Assembly: GCA_905178155.1 (NCBI GenBank)
Contig: CAJINV010000017.1
Location: 674,722 to 738,721 of the forward strand
DNA: 64,000 nt
From: Amoebophrya sp. A120
Lineage: Eukaryota; Sar; Dinophyceae; Syndiniales; Amoebophryaceae
Reading direction: 5' to 3'
Part shown: positions 10,442 to 20,821 of the stretch, one piece after another
Layout: each line of letters begins with the position of its first letter
How positions within the stretch are numbered: the first letter of the stretch is position 1
The notes under the pieces: model-generated
What the model saw: the letters and a program-made list of their open reading frames with translations, nothing else
The model's database searches: none
Told to the model about the DNA's origin: nothing
Program-made: the position numbers and the translations under genes

Positions 10442-13400
10442 ATGAGGATGAAGCGACTCCTTCTCCTGTGGCCCTTCGCCACGTGGAGCGTGCGCTGCAG
10501 TGGCGAAAAAGTGGTGATGAAGTTCGGCGGGTCTTCACTGAAGGACAGTAAGAAAGTGCTCGAGGTGGCGCAGATTGTCAACGACAAGCAGGAGATGTTG
10601 GACAAAGTCACGAACAAGCCGCACGAGCTGCTCGTTATCTGCTCGGCGATGGGCAAGACCACTGACGCACTGCGCGAACTGTACAAGACTGTGCGTGCGG
10701 AGCGCGATGCCAAGGTGGATCCGGTGAACCTGCTCGCGAGCGGGCTGGGAAACATGAAACTGCATCATGCAGCGGTGAATAATTCCTCGGTAGTTGTGCA
10801 TCTCCAACCTTCAGCAGGAGGAGCAGGGGCTGCTTATCCGGGAGGTCAGCAGGGGAAGAACTTTCTTGCAAGTACAGCGCCGAAGTATGCTCCCGCAGGA
10901 GAAACCACGACGCCAGAAACTTCTACCCCGGAGCCGAAATACCTGGCCCTGTTCCGCCAGATTGTGCGTTCGCACAAGCAAATTTTTGACGAAATCAAGG
11001 CCCACGCCATCGAGAAGGCCCTGGCGGAGATCGAGAGCACCTCGTCACAGGAAAATCTCTTGTGCCGCAGCGACACCAGCAACAGTGCCTTCGACGATTG
11101 CAGTGCGTGCTCCCCACCTGCTTCCAGGCCGGGGGAACAAGGGGCGCCAGAACTACAGGGCGGTCATCCTCGTGAGGCTCCGTCAACCCCCTCCCGGCAG
11201 CTGGACCTAAGAAAGCAGCGGCGCGCGGACAAGCTGGCGCAGTGCTTCGAGAATGCCTGGCAGCGGGACATCGAGAAGCCGCTTCTGCAGAAGCTGGAAA
11301 CCGACCTGCGCGCCTTTTACGAGAGCACACCCTCTAAAGATACTGCTGGGATGATGCAGCAAGAACGTGACTCACAACAAGAGCAAGTCGCTTCATCCCC
11401 TTCCTCATCCGCGCTGAATAGTAACCCGCAGCATTTCTCGAGTGATTACGTGCTCAGTTTCGGCGAGCGCTTGGCCGTGCGGATCGTTGCGCATACCCTG
11501 AGGACGGTGCACCAGCAGAAGCTGGCGGCCGGGTTTGACTCCTGGGCACTCGGGCTCCAGACGACCAGTGGGAATGGGGAATTGGACTCGGTGCATAGTT
11601 CCGCCACAATCGACGACGTAGACCGGGTATCAACTGCAAGTATGTCTGGGACTGGAAGCTTCGGACGCTGAGCGACCCCAGATGGTTCAACCACACCCAA
11701 GGGCTGCCAAGCATGACAAGTCTTTATCGAGCTTTCTCGAACTTGGTAGTGCATAACAAAAAAGCCAGCGGCGTTTTTGCTGCACATGCGACGCAGATTT
11801 TGCAGGCATGCAAGACACGCATCAGAAGTTCCGCCTCTCCAGGCCCAGACATGTTTGCAATGAATACCGGGTGTACCAGAACATCCGCGAAGGACTTGAG
11901 TCGCAAAAAATGAACCTGGAAATATCCTGAGTAAAAACGCACCCATCTTCTTGATCCCATAGTCAAGATCATCAGAACTGGGCATGACAAACCCGGAACT
12001 TTTGGTGCTCATGCATGACAAGTCTGGCTGTGGCTATGCAGTGTAGTCGTGCCTAGCTAGAAGTCTAGCTCCATCACAGCCCTGCTCTCTTGTAGATGAT
12101 ACTGAAAAACGCGGGACAAATTTTCCAACACGACGAGTACTTCTAAAAAACGTTTTGCAATGAGAAACAAATAGCCGCATGAGTGGTGTTCTGGGCAACA
12201 TGCAGATTTACATGAGAATATATGAGTTTGGGGTGGGTACGTTTGTACTCAGGATAGGAAGGCGTTTGCGAGAACTCGCTGGAGGACTGCTCCTCGAAAC
12301 CAGCTTTCATCCCCATTGTCACGGGGTACATCCTATGCATTGCAAATGTCCTCGTGGTTCTCTGTCTGGAAAAGTGATTACTTTGCTCGCATGATCAGCA
12401 CTACAATCTGTGTTGCATCACGTCGAACATTTTTAAAAGCGGTTTTTTTTTTGTTTTGCGAAAATGCAAGTTGTGATCATGCGTTCTAGAAACTCGCTCT
12501 CGCGACCGCGAGAACTCCGCATGTCATGACAGACCCAGATCGATCGATATTTGCAGTTGATGCCTGGCGCGCGACAGCCAGGGCCGCACGACCACGCTCG
12601 GACGCGACGGCAGCGACTTTTCGGCCGCGCTCTTCGGAGCGGCGATCGACGCCAACCGTGTGCAGATTTACAAAGACGTGCCGGGCATCCAGTCCGCGGA
12701 CCCGCGGAGCCTCGGGGAGCACGGGCCGCAGTATCGAATGCAAATGTGTCTGGGTGGCCTGGAAGAAGGCAAGGTCTGTTTATGCTTGCCTGACACGAGA
12801 GAAGCATCTGTCATGCGTATTGCGGTACAACAACAGTTCCTCTCTGTTTATCATGCAAAAATGCATTGCGGTCGCGGTGCGGTCTACTACGCAAAACGTA
12901 GGCATAGCAGCTTAAAATCTTCATCTTGTCATGCGTGGCTCAGAAGAGGAGGCTGCTTACGTACCATCCACACTTAGGCATCACAAGTTTCGTCCAGACC
13001 CAGATCGATATTTGCAATGCATACGCAGCGTGTGCGCACCATCCCGTTTCTGACATACGACCAGGCGGCGGAACTTGCGTTGCACGGCGCCACGGTGGTG
13101 CATCCGCGCGCGACTGTACGAGAGTGCACAACTCCTGCTAACCCTCAAAACAAAGATGCTCGCGGACTACAGTAGTACTTTTTGGGTTCCCAAGTTTGTA
13201 GTTATGCAAGGCAGGAGCGGTATGGGGCAGTGGCAGGCAGTCCGCATTTCCCAGCATGACAAACGAGGGGGACGAGTTGTGTACTCTCATAGACCGACCC
13301 GCTGCGAGCTAAGGGGATTCCGCTGGAGGTGCGCGGGACCAGTGACCCCTTCAACGACGCCACCTTTACGACCATCGGCCGCACCGCCCCGTCCGCGCTG

Positions 13401-14033
13401 AACGGCGAGCTAGCGGCCAGTTTGGACGACCAGGAGCGCACGGCGCCGGAACTCAGCAGCAGTGCAGGAACTACGCCTACCGCAGGCAAGAGCGGCGGGG
13501 TCGCTGCAGATGAAACGAGCCCCGGGGTGCTGGCGATCACCTGGAATGACAAGGCCCGCTTGATCCGCGTGGAGAGCTCCGAGATGGTAGGGGCGTCCGG
13601 CTTTCTGTCCGAAGTGTTCGGGGTCTTCAAGGAGTTCGGGATTTCGCTGGACGTGGTCGGTACGTCGACCAGTTCGGTCTCCATGACCACCGACGGCCTG
13701 CGGGCGGACATTGAGCCGAAACTGGTCGAGGCGCAACAGGTGCTGCAGCAGAAATTCAAGAATGGCGGGCTGATCGAGATCGACAACAACGTGGCCACAC
13801 TGACTTTGATCGTGGCCGACCCCACCAAGGCGGCGGAGGTGATGTGGCAGGTGCAGAAGGTGCTGTGCGAGCACCAGGTGCCGCTGGAAATCGTGACCAA
13901 GGCCAAGTCTCTGCAGCTCACCTTCGTGATCTCCACCAGCAACGGGTCCTGGCGCAAGGCAATCGACGACCTGCACACGCAGTTTGTGGAGGGGAAGCTC
14001 CCGGTGGCAGCTGCGACCACCCTGGAGGGGTGA
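10442..14033 (+). CDS. Aspartate kinase with two ACT domains, split by five introner elements
   Basis: Catalyses ATP-dependent phosphorylation of aspartate, the entry step to lysine, threonine and methionine. Exons: 10442-11627, 11872-11922, 12262-12333, 12565-12731, 13029-13116, 13297-14033; total 2301 nt, 766 residues. Seen: KFGGSS (residues 27-32, nucleotide-binding start of amino-acid kinases), SFGERLAVRIVAHTL, FIPIVTGYI, then GRTTTLGRDGSDFSAAL and VQIYKDVPGIQSADPR, then IPFLTYDQAAELALHGATVVHPRA. The C-terminus has ACT-type strands (IRVESSEMVGASGFLSEVF and on), which in this family bind regulatory amino acids. Each block falls in the order expected for LysC-type enzymes, and several blocks are joined only after IE-1 to IE-5 are removed. 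Residues ~120-330 hold large low-complexity inserts unlike normal enzymes. The hydrophobic N-terminus MRMKRLLLLWPFATW could be a targeting signal. Confidence 0.9.
11628..11866. mobile_element. IE-1, introner element, family A
   Basis: In the aspartate kinase gene. Starts TATCAACTGCAAG and ends CAATGAATA; the ends are inverted repeats including GTCTGGG...CTGGA. Perfect 5-bp direct repeat CCGGG at 11623-11627 and 11867-11871. Removing element plus one repeat joins DDVDR to VYQNIREGL in frame. Confidence 0.88.
11923..12256. mobile_element. IE-2, introner element, family E
   Basis: In the aspartate kinase gene. Starts TATCCTGAGTAAAAACG and ends with the inverted match CGTTTGTACTCAGGATA. Direct repeat GGAAA (11918-11922) / GGAAG (12257-12261), one mismatch. 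Excision joins QKMNLE to SVCENSLED in frame. Confidence 0.85.
12334..12559. mobile_element. IE-3, introner element, family A
   Basis: In the aspartate kinase gene, between the codons for VTGYI and GRTTTLG. Left end TATGCATTGCAAATG; right end CAGACCCAGATCGATCG then TATTTGCAGTTG. The right terminus and the direct repeat are decayed (left CATCC; right not matching). Removal of 12334-12564 gives the expected reading GYILARDSQGRTTT. Confidence 0.75.
12732..13023. mobile_element. IE-4, introner element, family A
   Basis: In the aspartate kinase gene. Left end TATCGAATGCAAATG, then GTCTGGG; right end CCAGACCCAGATCG, then ATTTGCAATGCATA. Perfect direct repeat CGCAG at 12727-12731 and 13024-13028. 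Excision joins EHGPQ to RVRTIPFLTYD in frame. Confidence 0.9.
13117..13291. mobile_element. IE-5, introner element, family B
   Basis: In the aspartate kinase gene. Left end TACGAGAGTGCACAACTCC; right end GAGTTGTGTACTCTCATA. Direct repeat GACTG (13112-13116) / GACCG (13292-13296). Excision joins VVHPRAT to DPLRAKGIPLEV in frame. Confidence 0.87.
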
Positions 14034-15419
14034 GCTGGGGGGCGCGGGGGTGGAGAGTTCTTTTCGATTTTTTCTATTTCGGGGAAAGAGCAGTTGTACT
14101 TCGGTACGTTTATGACGACCATGGCAGCAACAAGAAAAGAATTTGTGGCGGACGCACGACGGGGCGTCGACAATCATACGAGAATACAACCGGTAACAAG
14201 TACTTCTACTTCAAAGTCATAGGTTATATCGGACGGGTCAGGAGGAAAAAAAAGATGGCCGTGTGCGTGGTGCTCCTGTGAGGAGTGCGACATCTTCCTG
14301 CAGGAATGGCGGTACGACCTGTGTGACGCTATGTTTTTCTATTTCGACTGAGGATTATGGCGAGAACGTGAACGGAACTAGAACGAGATGCACATCATTT
14401 TTACTGCACCCGAAAGAAGGTAGAAGACTCAGAGAATACTGCCCGAAGACAACTCACTAGTAAAGACAAAGATTCTTATACATCATCGAAGAAGTAAGTA
14501 CTCTATTCGTCCATTTGCATTTCCTTCCAAGAATATTGTACAAGATAGTTGCAGTCTAGCCACTCTATTTGGTACGTGTTTAAGCTTTCTTTATTTCTGC
14601 AGGATGAAACACAAGATGAGATCTTTATCCTTTGATAGACACCTGGACCTGATATGATTCAGGTTATTGCGTCTGCAGCGAATGAGGTAAAAACAAAACG
14701 CCGATGATTTTTTAACGCAGCTGCTGGTGACGGATTCTCCGGGCTTGGCGTGGTCCAAGAGCACGAGAAGGAGAATTTTCTGCAACGGAAAAAAAACGAA
14801 CATTTTGCTTTGCACTGTAATAAGTATACTAACCGTGGTCCTCTCGTGAAGTGCCTTTCCGGCACTACTTAATAGATATACGCGGCAGCGGCCTGTGCTG
14901 ACGTCCTTTCCGTTTTCTTGAAGGAAACATTTCAAAGAACAGACTCCCTCTACGTGCGAATGAGTCAGCATTGAGGATCAGGAACACGGTAGGTACAAGA
15001 ACGAGATCATCGAATTTTTGCTCCTGCAGCTGCGGCGTACTAGACCAGAAAACAATTTACATCACTCATTTACCCAAGGATTAGCAAGACGAAGGGTCTT
15101 AGGCTTGGAAGTACTGCATTCGTTTTCTATCCACATGCATCGAATCAAATCGTTCCGAGGTTTTCGCAACAGGTAATCTGGGGTTGTGGACCAGCGTTTA
15201 ATGGCACTTCTTCACTTGATGTCGTCACAATACCACTCCACTTTCTTTATCATCCCGCGGCTGCTGCTAGTATCCGTAGGAAATGCGAGTTGTAGGCGGC
15301 ACAGGATCGTTATCGTTAACGCGCTCGTGAATTTGCATTGTTGTGCGCTTTCAATCTTCGATACTAACTTACGGTAGGGTGGAAGCGGAACTATTTACAC
15401 GAACAGGATCCAAATAATA
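14034..15419. other. No gene seen
   Basis: 1.4 kb intergenic stretch; no supported coding sequence, RNA gene or repeat. Confidence 0.5.
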
Positions 15420-18400
15420 ATGGCGGTGTTGGCTTTGTTTTACGTCGCTCTGCTGCAGTATGGGAGTGCACAACTATCTCGCGATCCCCTCATTTAACAT
15501 GGATTTCTAGCAACACCAACAGCAACTAGCGGTAGCGACATGAAGGATGTCGATGTACTCACTTAGCTGCTGCATGACGAACCCGAGCCCCGACGGTTCT
15601 GCGCTTTGGGCTTCTGGGACTTGTCATGCAAACACGGAAAGAAGGTGAAGGAGAAGGACGAGGAGGTTCCGTATCCGTTCGGGCAGCAGGATTTGGCATT
15701 TTGCATGACAGAAGGAGATGTGGGGGAGTTGTGCACTTTGATACGCAGGAGTTGTGGCAAGGGGGAGGCTGCTCCTCCGTGCCGCTCGAGCAACGGGACC
15801 ACCCTTCCACTTCCACGTGGCGACCGACTCCCATACGCATCTTCGGAATTCCGAAAAGAGCCCTGGAGAGGGACCAGCAGAGAAGTCATCGTGCTACACT
15901 GGTCAACAACCCTGTAGTTGTTTCTGACGTGCCTCGAGCAGCAGACCACCATGGAGTTTTTACAAACGACCGGATCGTCGAGCTGACTTCCAAGTACCCA
16001 TGGCTGCGGGACCTGTTATTCCAGGAGAGGCGGCATTTTTTTTTCCCGAAAAACCATTCCGGAAGGGATGCAGGAGCTTCCGTCGCCTGGTGCAACGCGG
16101 ACATTGCAGAAAGTTGTAAGGTATTCAGTTATAACCATGGTCGAAGGCGACCACTGGTGCAGCGAAAGCCTGGTGTCGCGCCCGTGCCGTACAGTTTCGG
16201 CAACGATACTACAGACCAGCAACAGCCTATCGTCCGCGTGGAACTCAAACTCAACGCGCAGAAAAGGGAGCTTCTTTTAGCGGTCAAGAGGAGGAGCGCA
16301 GCATCGTCTAGTTATTTGCTAGTCGCTGAGGGGACCGAGGAGGGAGAAAACAGAGACAAATCGCCGGTCGAGGATTTACTTCAGGCGCAGGCTGCATCTC
16401 TTCGTGCCGGCGCTTCTGCGCCTGCCTCGACAGAAGATGTTGAGGGGTCAAGCGGCCGCTACCAGAACCTCTGGGGCGCGAAGTTCGATGCTCGCACCGG
16501 CGTGTGGCGCTTGCCGCCTCCAAATATTGAAAAAGAGAGAGGCGCAGCGGATTCGTCGTCTCGACAAACCCGACAAGCTCGCGGTAACTGGGAGATACAG
16601 ATCGACGGTGACGTGAGCTCCTTTGCGGATGAAGCGCTTCGGCGAAAATTTTGGATATCAATACAAACATAGTCTGAGGCATCTGGAAGGGTCTTGCGCG
16701 CGGTTCTCATGCATCCATTGGATCAAATTCAAAGTCAAACAGATGCGCATAACAAGTTGTGCTCAGGCCACCTCTTGATGATGATAATGCCTGTCCCGAA
16801 GGAATCACAAAACTGGGTAGTTGCGTATAGTATGTAGTGAGGTCACCGAACGGTTCTAACCAGGGAGTTTTTTTGACATATACCCTCAAAAACGACCGGC
16901 AGTTTTGAAGCGGCCGGAAGCGTTTTTGCACATAAAAAATTTGCACTTATCAAGCGGCCGGGGCTTTGCCGTCAAAGAAGCCCGAGCGGATTGTATCGAT
17001 TCGCACTTGATAAAACGATGCAGGGGAGCCGGCGAAAGGGGCGCCCTTCCGAGGCGCCCACCGCCTTAGTTTCTGGCGATTTGGGACGCCCAAAAGGGCG
17101 CCCGAAAAAAAGGCGCCCAAAATCAAAACAGCGAAACAGCATGGCACGGCCGCGATTTCGAAGCATTTTGGAAGGCCGCGAAAGCGGCCGCCTTTTCGCC
17201 GGTTTCACAGCCTGGGAAGCTTTGCAAAAAGCGCCGGCTGGAAAAATAAAAACACAAAACAGAAAAAGCGCGCCAGACGCGCAAAGCCAATCCGCATGGT
17301 ATGGGCCCGATTTTTCTCAGGTTTTTGGGCGCCCCTCGAGGCGCCCGGATCGGCCCCATAGCATGGGGGCTGGCTTTCGGAAAGCAATTTCGGAAATTCG
17401 CCAAAATTTGCGACGTTTATCAAGCGGCCGCCATACCGTGCGGCCTAACGTTACTCACGGCGGTATGGCGATCCCAGAAAAAGCAAAGCCACGGCCAAGG
17501 CGACGGCCGGCAAGAAAACGCCCACGACCTCACTACCTCCGCCCCGGCGGCTATATTTGGTATGTATGTAGCAAGAAACGCACAACTTTTGCTGGCGCTC
17601 GTGCGAAATAGATATTGGATCTGGGGCCCAGGATCTTCTGCATAATTACTTTCCAGACCTGCCCATGCCTATTTGCAATGCATGTCGCAGCTTCGTTGCG
17701 GATTTTGGGTACCAGACCGGAGTGGACGAAGAGGACCAGATCGCCGAGGTGCCGCCTCTGAATTTTTTGCGTAAACTTTTCCTCGAGAGCCCGCAAGTTG
17801 TACCGCGACTGGATGCCAAAGAAGTTTTCCTCGAATATGAGGTAACGGCTCACAGACCGGAGGTCGGTCGTGTCGGGGTCGAGGTCGAGTCGCCGCACCG
17901 GAAGCGGCCAACGACCCTGCATGAGGCGTTCCTGAAGGCAAACGGCTACGAGTCCGCCTCGCGATGGGCGGGCAACCGCGCAAACTTCTGGACGAGCCGG
18001 ATCGACGTTGAGGAGCTGCAATTGAAGCAGCAGCCGAGCGTACTGAAGTGCGCGATTGATCACGTTGGAGAAATGGTCCACGAAACAACGACCTCGGAAG
18101 GGAGGCTGCGCCGGTGGCGAAAGCGCGACGACTTTGGAGGTAATATCGCCACAGAAGTAGATTATAGTACAGCAGATGGAGGTCGTGACACCAGCAAGCC
18201 GCAACTCACTTACTCGAAACTGCTACTGATTGAGTACGTGAATTATGTGCAGAGAAAAACCAACGGGAAGAAAATCTTTCCGGACATCTACCGGTGGTAC
18301 TGGACAGACCGCCTAACAGCAGGTAGCGACAACAACGAAAGCGAAGACGATGAAGCGGCACGAGGTAGTAGCTCCAAGAAGGCTGTTTACCTCTGTCTCG

Positions 18401-20013
18401 AAATGGAAAGGATCGACACGACGTTGGCCAAACTGCCGCTCGAGCACGCGATTGAGGCACAGGCGCGACGGACACGGCCGCGCGACCAGTCTGCTCCCGG
18501 CTCTGGTACAACTCCGACAGACGCTGGTGGCGACGCTCCTCGATTTTTGACGTCGCGCGAGGAGAGCCTACTTGTTGAGCAACATGCCCCAGTCCTTCTG
18601 CGGACGCTCAACGCGCTGCGCGCGACGAAACATGAGGGGGCGGCGCGGACATCAGGCATATTTGCGGGCGCCACGGTGCGGGACGCCGCGATGTCGGTCG
18701 TGTTTCGACCAGTTGAGGAAGAAATGGAAGAAGAGGGCCTTTTCGACGACGTGGCGGCTCCTACAATCCCAATCGCCACTGGAGGTCGCACAGAGGATTT
18801 TTATGTTGAAGACTCGCCGGCACGTCGCAATGCGTACCTGCACGCGATGTGTGTGCAACTTTCGACGCAAGCAGCGCGTTGCTCGGACGACGACAGCTTC
18901 CTCGCTTCGTTTGCCGACCGCACTACGACAGACTTTTCGCTGAAGAACCTGCGCGGCGGGGCGATCGCGTTCTTCTCGGATCCGGAGGATTTCGGGGACT
19001 CATCCTGGGTAAACGAACTCGGCACGAGATTGCAGTTCTCCGAGGCGGACTGGCTGTCCTCGCGATTGCGCGCGCAACTGGTAGCTGGCCTCGCGCAAGA
19101 GCGGGAGAGATTGGCCGCGGCCTGGGTGCGGTTTCTCCGCACGGACGGCGAGAACTTGGTGGAAGCAATTCGCTTTTATGACGATGCAGTTCCAGTAGAT
19201 GCAGAAGATCAAGATGTGGCTATAGCCGCTGCTGCCGTTGGGGCGCGGCTCGTCACCGGAATCGTTGAGGCGCAGGACAAACTGCGTCCGACCAGCTCGA
19301 GTCCTGCTACTAGACAAGCGGTGGATGCTTTCTTAGCGGACGGGAGAGTGTCGGTGAGACAAGTGCTGGAACAGCACGAAATTTTGTATGACGACTACAG
19401 CCCGGAGAATTGGGCCGTCGCAGTAGATGCGGCGGACGGCGCGCCGAGAGATATTCTGCTGATCGACGTGGCGTCTGTTGATTTTTTCCCCCCGACTTCC
19501 ACCCCGCGAGAGCGATTTTTCGAAACGGAGAACGAACGGGCGCTGGCGCGAGAGAAATACAAGAGTTTGACGCAGCGAAAATGGGAGGGCACGCTGCTGA
19601 GAAATCGCAAGCACGAGTTTGACCCACCGCTTGTTGAGGAGTTCGTCGGAGTTCTTGTAGAACCTGAAGTGGAACAGGCACAAAGCGGCACTGCGGATGA
19701 GAGTCAGGAGTTAGAGTCCGGTTATTCATCATTCCTAGGAGGTTCTTCAGGACGAGGACCTGCGGTGGGGGAAAGCGAACGAACGGAAAGCAAAGAAGAA
19801 GCCTTGTTAAACCCATCCGAAACGGAGCTGGCCGCGGGCTTGTGGGATGCGATTTACGCGTACGGGTGGACGCGAAACAGCCTCGGGGCCCCGGACTTCG
19901 AGGAAGCAATCAGAGCCCTCGTGGCGTTCAGCAGTGCGGTCCATAAAGCACTAGCCCGTGTGGAAATGCCGGGCTACAGCAGGGTAAGTGGTCGTGACCC
20001 TACTGTTCTTTAG
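15420..20013 (+). CDS. Large protein with signal peptide; possible kinase-like C-terminal fold
   Basis: Start ATG 15420 gives MAVLALFYVALLQ, a short hydrophobic leader, interrupted by IE-6. Exons: 15420-15458, 15749-16655, 17690-20013 (3270 nt, 1089 residues). The first exon is only 13 codons and becomes visible once IE-6 is recognised. IE-7, 1 kb long, splits the middle; excision joins RRKFW to SFVADFGYQTG in frame. Near residues 880-912 the segment YDDYSPENWAV followed by DILLIDVASVDFF resembles the catalytic-loop and metal-binding strands of kinase-like folds, with family-typical residues altered; this is a weak call. The rest is unrecognised, with acidic linkers. A consensus donor CAGG/GTAAGT at 19984 and an acceptor at 20013 would splice a 30-nt intron and extend the protein to TGA 20113-20115 (1113 residues). 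Confidence 0.7.
15459..15743. mobile_element. IE-6, introner element, family B
   Basis: Starts TATGGGAGTGCACAAC, ends GTTGTGCACTTTGATA. Direct repeat TGCAG (15454-15458) / CGCAG (15744-15748). Inner copies of the TGTCATGC / GCATGACA motif are present. Excision joins the leader peptide ...YVALLQ to ELWQGGGC in frame. Confidence 0.85.
16947..17430. repeat. GC-rich core bounded by a 14-bp direct repeat
   Basis: TTATCAAGCGGCCG occurs exactly at 16947-16960 and 17417-17430, about 470 bp apart, inside IE-7. The same word without the GC part appears inverted near 17006 (CACTTGATAAAACG). The segment between is rich in GGCGCCC palindromes. Confidence 0.6.
17429..17470. repeat. Hairpin with 10-bp stem
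   Basis: CGCCATACCG (17429-17438) pairs with CGGTATGGCG (17461-17470). It lies at the right edge of the GC-rich core of IE-7. Confidence 0.6.
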
Positions 20014-20115
20014 ATTCTCATGGCTCCACACCTTATTGCGCTAGAAAAGCAGGAACCAAGCTCCAACTCCAAGACCGTCAAGCTGAAGAACGCTGGAACA
20101 CGGATACAAGAATGA
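20014..20115 (+). CDS. Possible last exon of the 15420 gene after a 30-nt intron
   Basis: If 19984-20013 (GTAAGT...TTCTTTAG) is spliced, the frame continues in phase 0 with ILMAPHLIALEKQEP and on for 33 codons to TGA 20113-20115. The donor matches GTAAGT and the acceptor has a pyrimidine tract, but 30 nt is very short for an intron. Reading through instead ends the protein at TAG 20011-20013. Confidence 0.4.
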   Translation: MLMAPHLIALEKQEPSSNSKTVKLKNAGTRIQE

Positions 20116-20127
20116 ACGGTAACGCTG

Positions 20128-20168
20128 ACGTGCAATGAGACAGTCTGCACGTGCAATGAGACAGTCTG
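20128..20168. repeat. Tandem repeat, 2 x 20 bp
   Basis: ACGTGCAATGAGACAGTCTG occurs at 20128-20147 and again at 20149-20168, one base apart, just 3' of the coding end. Confidence 0.9.
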
Positions 20169-20821
20169 AAACAAAATAGACTGCAAGCACTTACACATAG
20201 ATTCATGTTCTTGTCATACCGCGCAAAAGCCCGAGAAAGGTATTCTCTCGTTTTGTTTCGGTCTCGTTCATCTCTCTCGTGTTGTGGGTGTAATTTTATC
20301 GGGCAAGGATCGTCAGTGACCCGCCATTCACTCTTATTGTTTCGTTTTCGTCCGCAAGAAACAAGTGCTCGTCCATTCTTGTGACCGTGTCGCTGTGGAT
20401 TTCGTAACGTACGCGGCAAGTGTTTCCTCGTTTGATACATCATAATTCTGCTATTCGTGCAACTCAGTCTTCCTCGTTCTTGACTAGGTAAGTATTCGCC
20501 TCCCGTGAAAGTGAAAATGCAGACCGATGCGATGTGCTGGCTGAAGATCTGTGACAGGTTTGCTTTTGGTTTCTCGACGACCCCGGTGAAGTGTATTCGT
20601 TCTCTTAAGTAAGACCTCCGTTTTCGGACGCGAATCCTTTTGGCATTTTCTCGGATGAATTTTCTGCGGAAGCGGGGATGCCGTCGATTTTGAGCCCCTA
20701 TTTGAACTCGTCAAGTCTCACATTGTAATCAATCGTTGCTTATCCCCATGCGACAAGCATTCGCGTGATGTACTGAATATCAAGCATTTCCCCGACAAAC
20801 CAAGAAAAGTTGTCCCCCATC
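20169..20821. other. No gene seen
   Basis: Intergenic to the MORN gene; no feature recognised. Confidence 0.5.

Larger units (their letters stand above)
16656..17684. mobile_element. IE-7, giant introner element (family A ends) with GC-rich insert
   Basis: Ends are family A: TATCAATACAAACATAG...CATCTGGAAG on the left, CTTTCCAGACCTGCCC...ATTTGCAATGCATG on the right. Direct repeat decayed (TTGGA / TCGCA). At 1029 bp it is three to four times longer than the other IEs. The extra core (~16900-17540) has a different composition: six GGCGCCC boxes, several GCGGCCG boxes, a 14-bp direct repeat TTATCAAGCGGCCG at 16947-16960 and 17417-17430, and a hairpin at 17429-17470. It looks like one element nested in another. 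Confidence 0.75.

Noticed and set aside
11628-13291. Frame breaks in the aspartate kinase as signs of a pseudogene
   Set aside because: Every break coincides with an element with inverted ends and a duplicated target, and removing them all gives an intact 766-residue enzyme.
16991-17611. 206-codon open frame inside IE-7
   Set aside because: Arg/Pro/Lys-rich product of GC-rich palindromic repeats; it lies within an intron and has no domain-like pattern.
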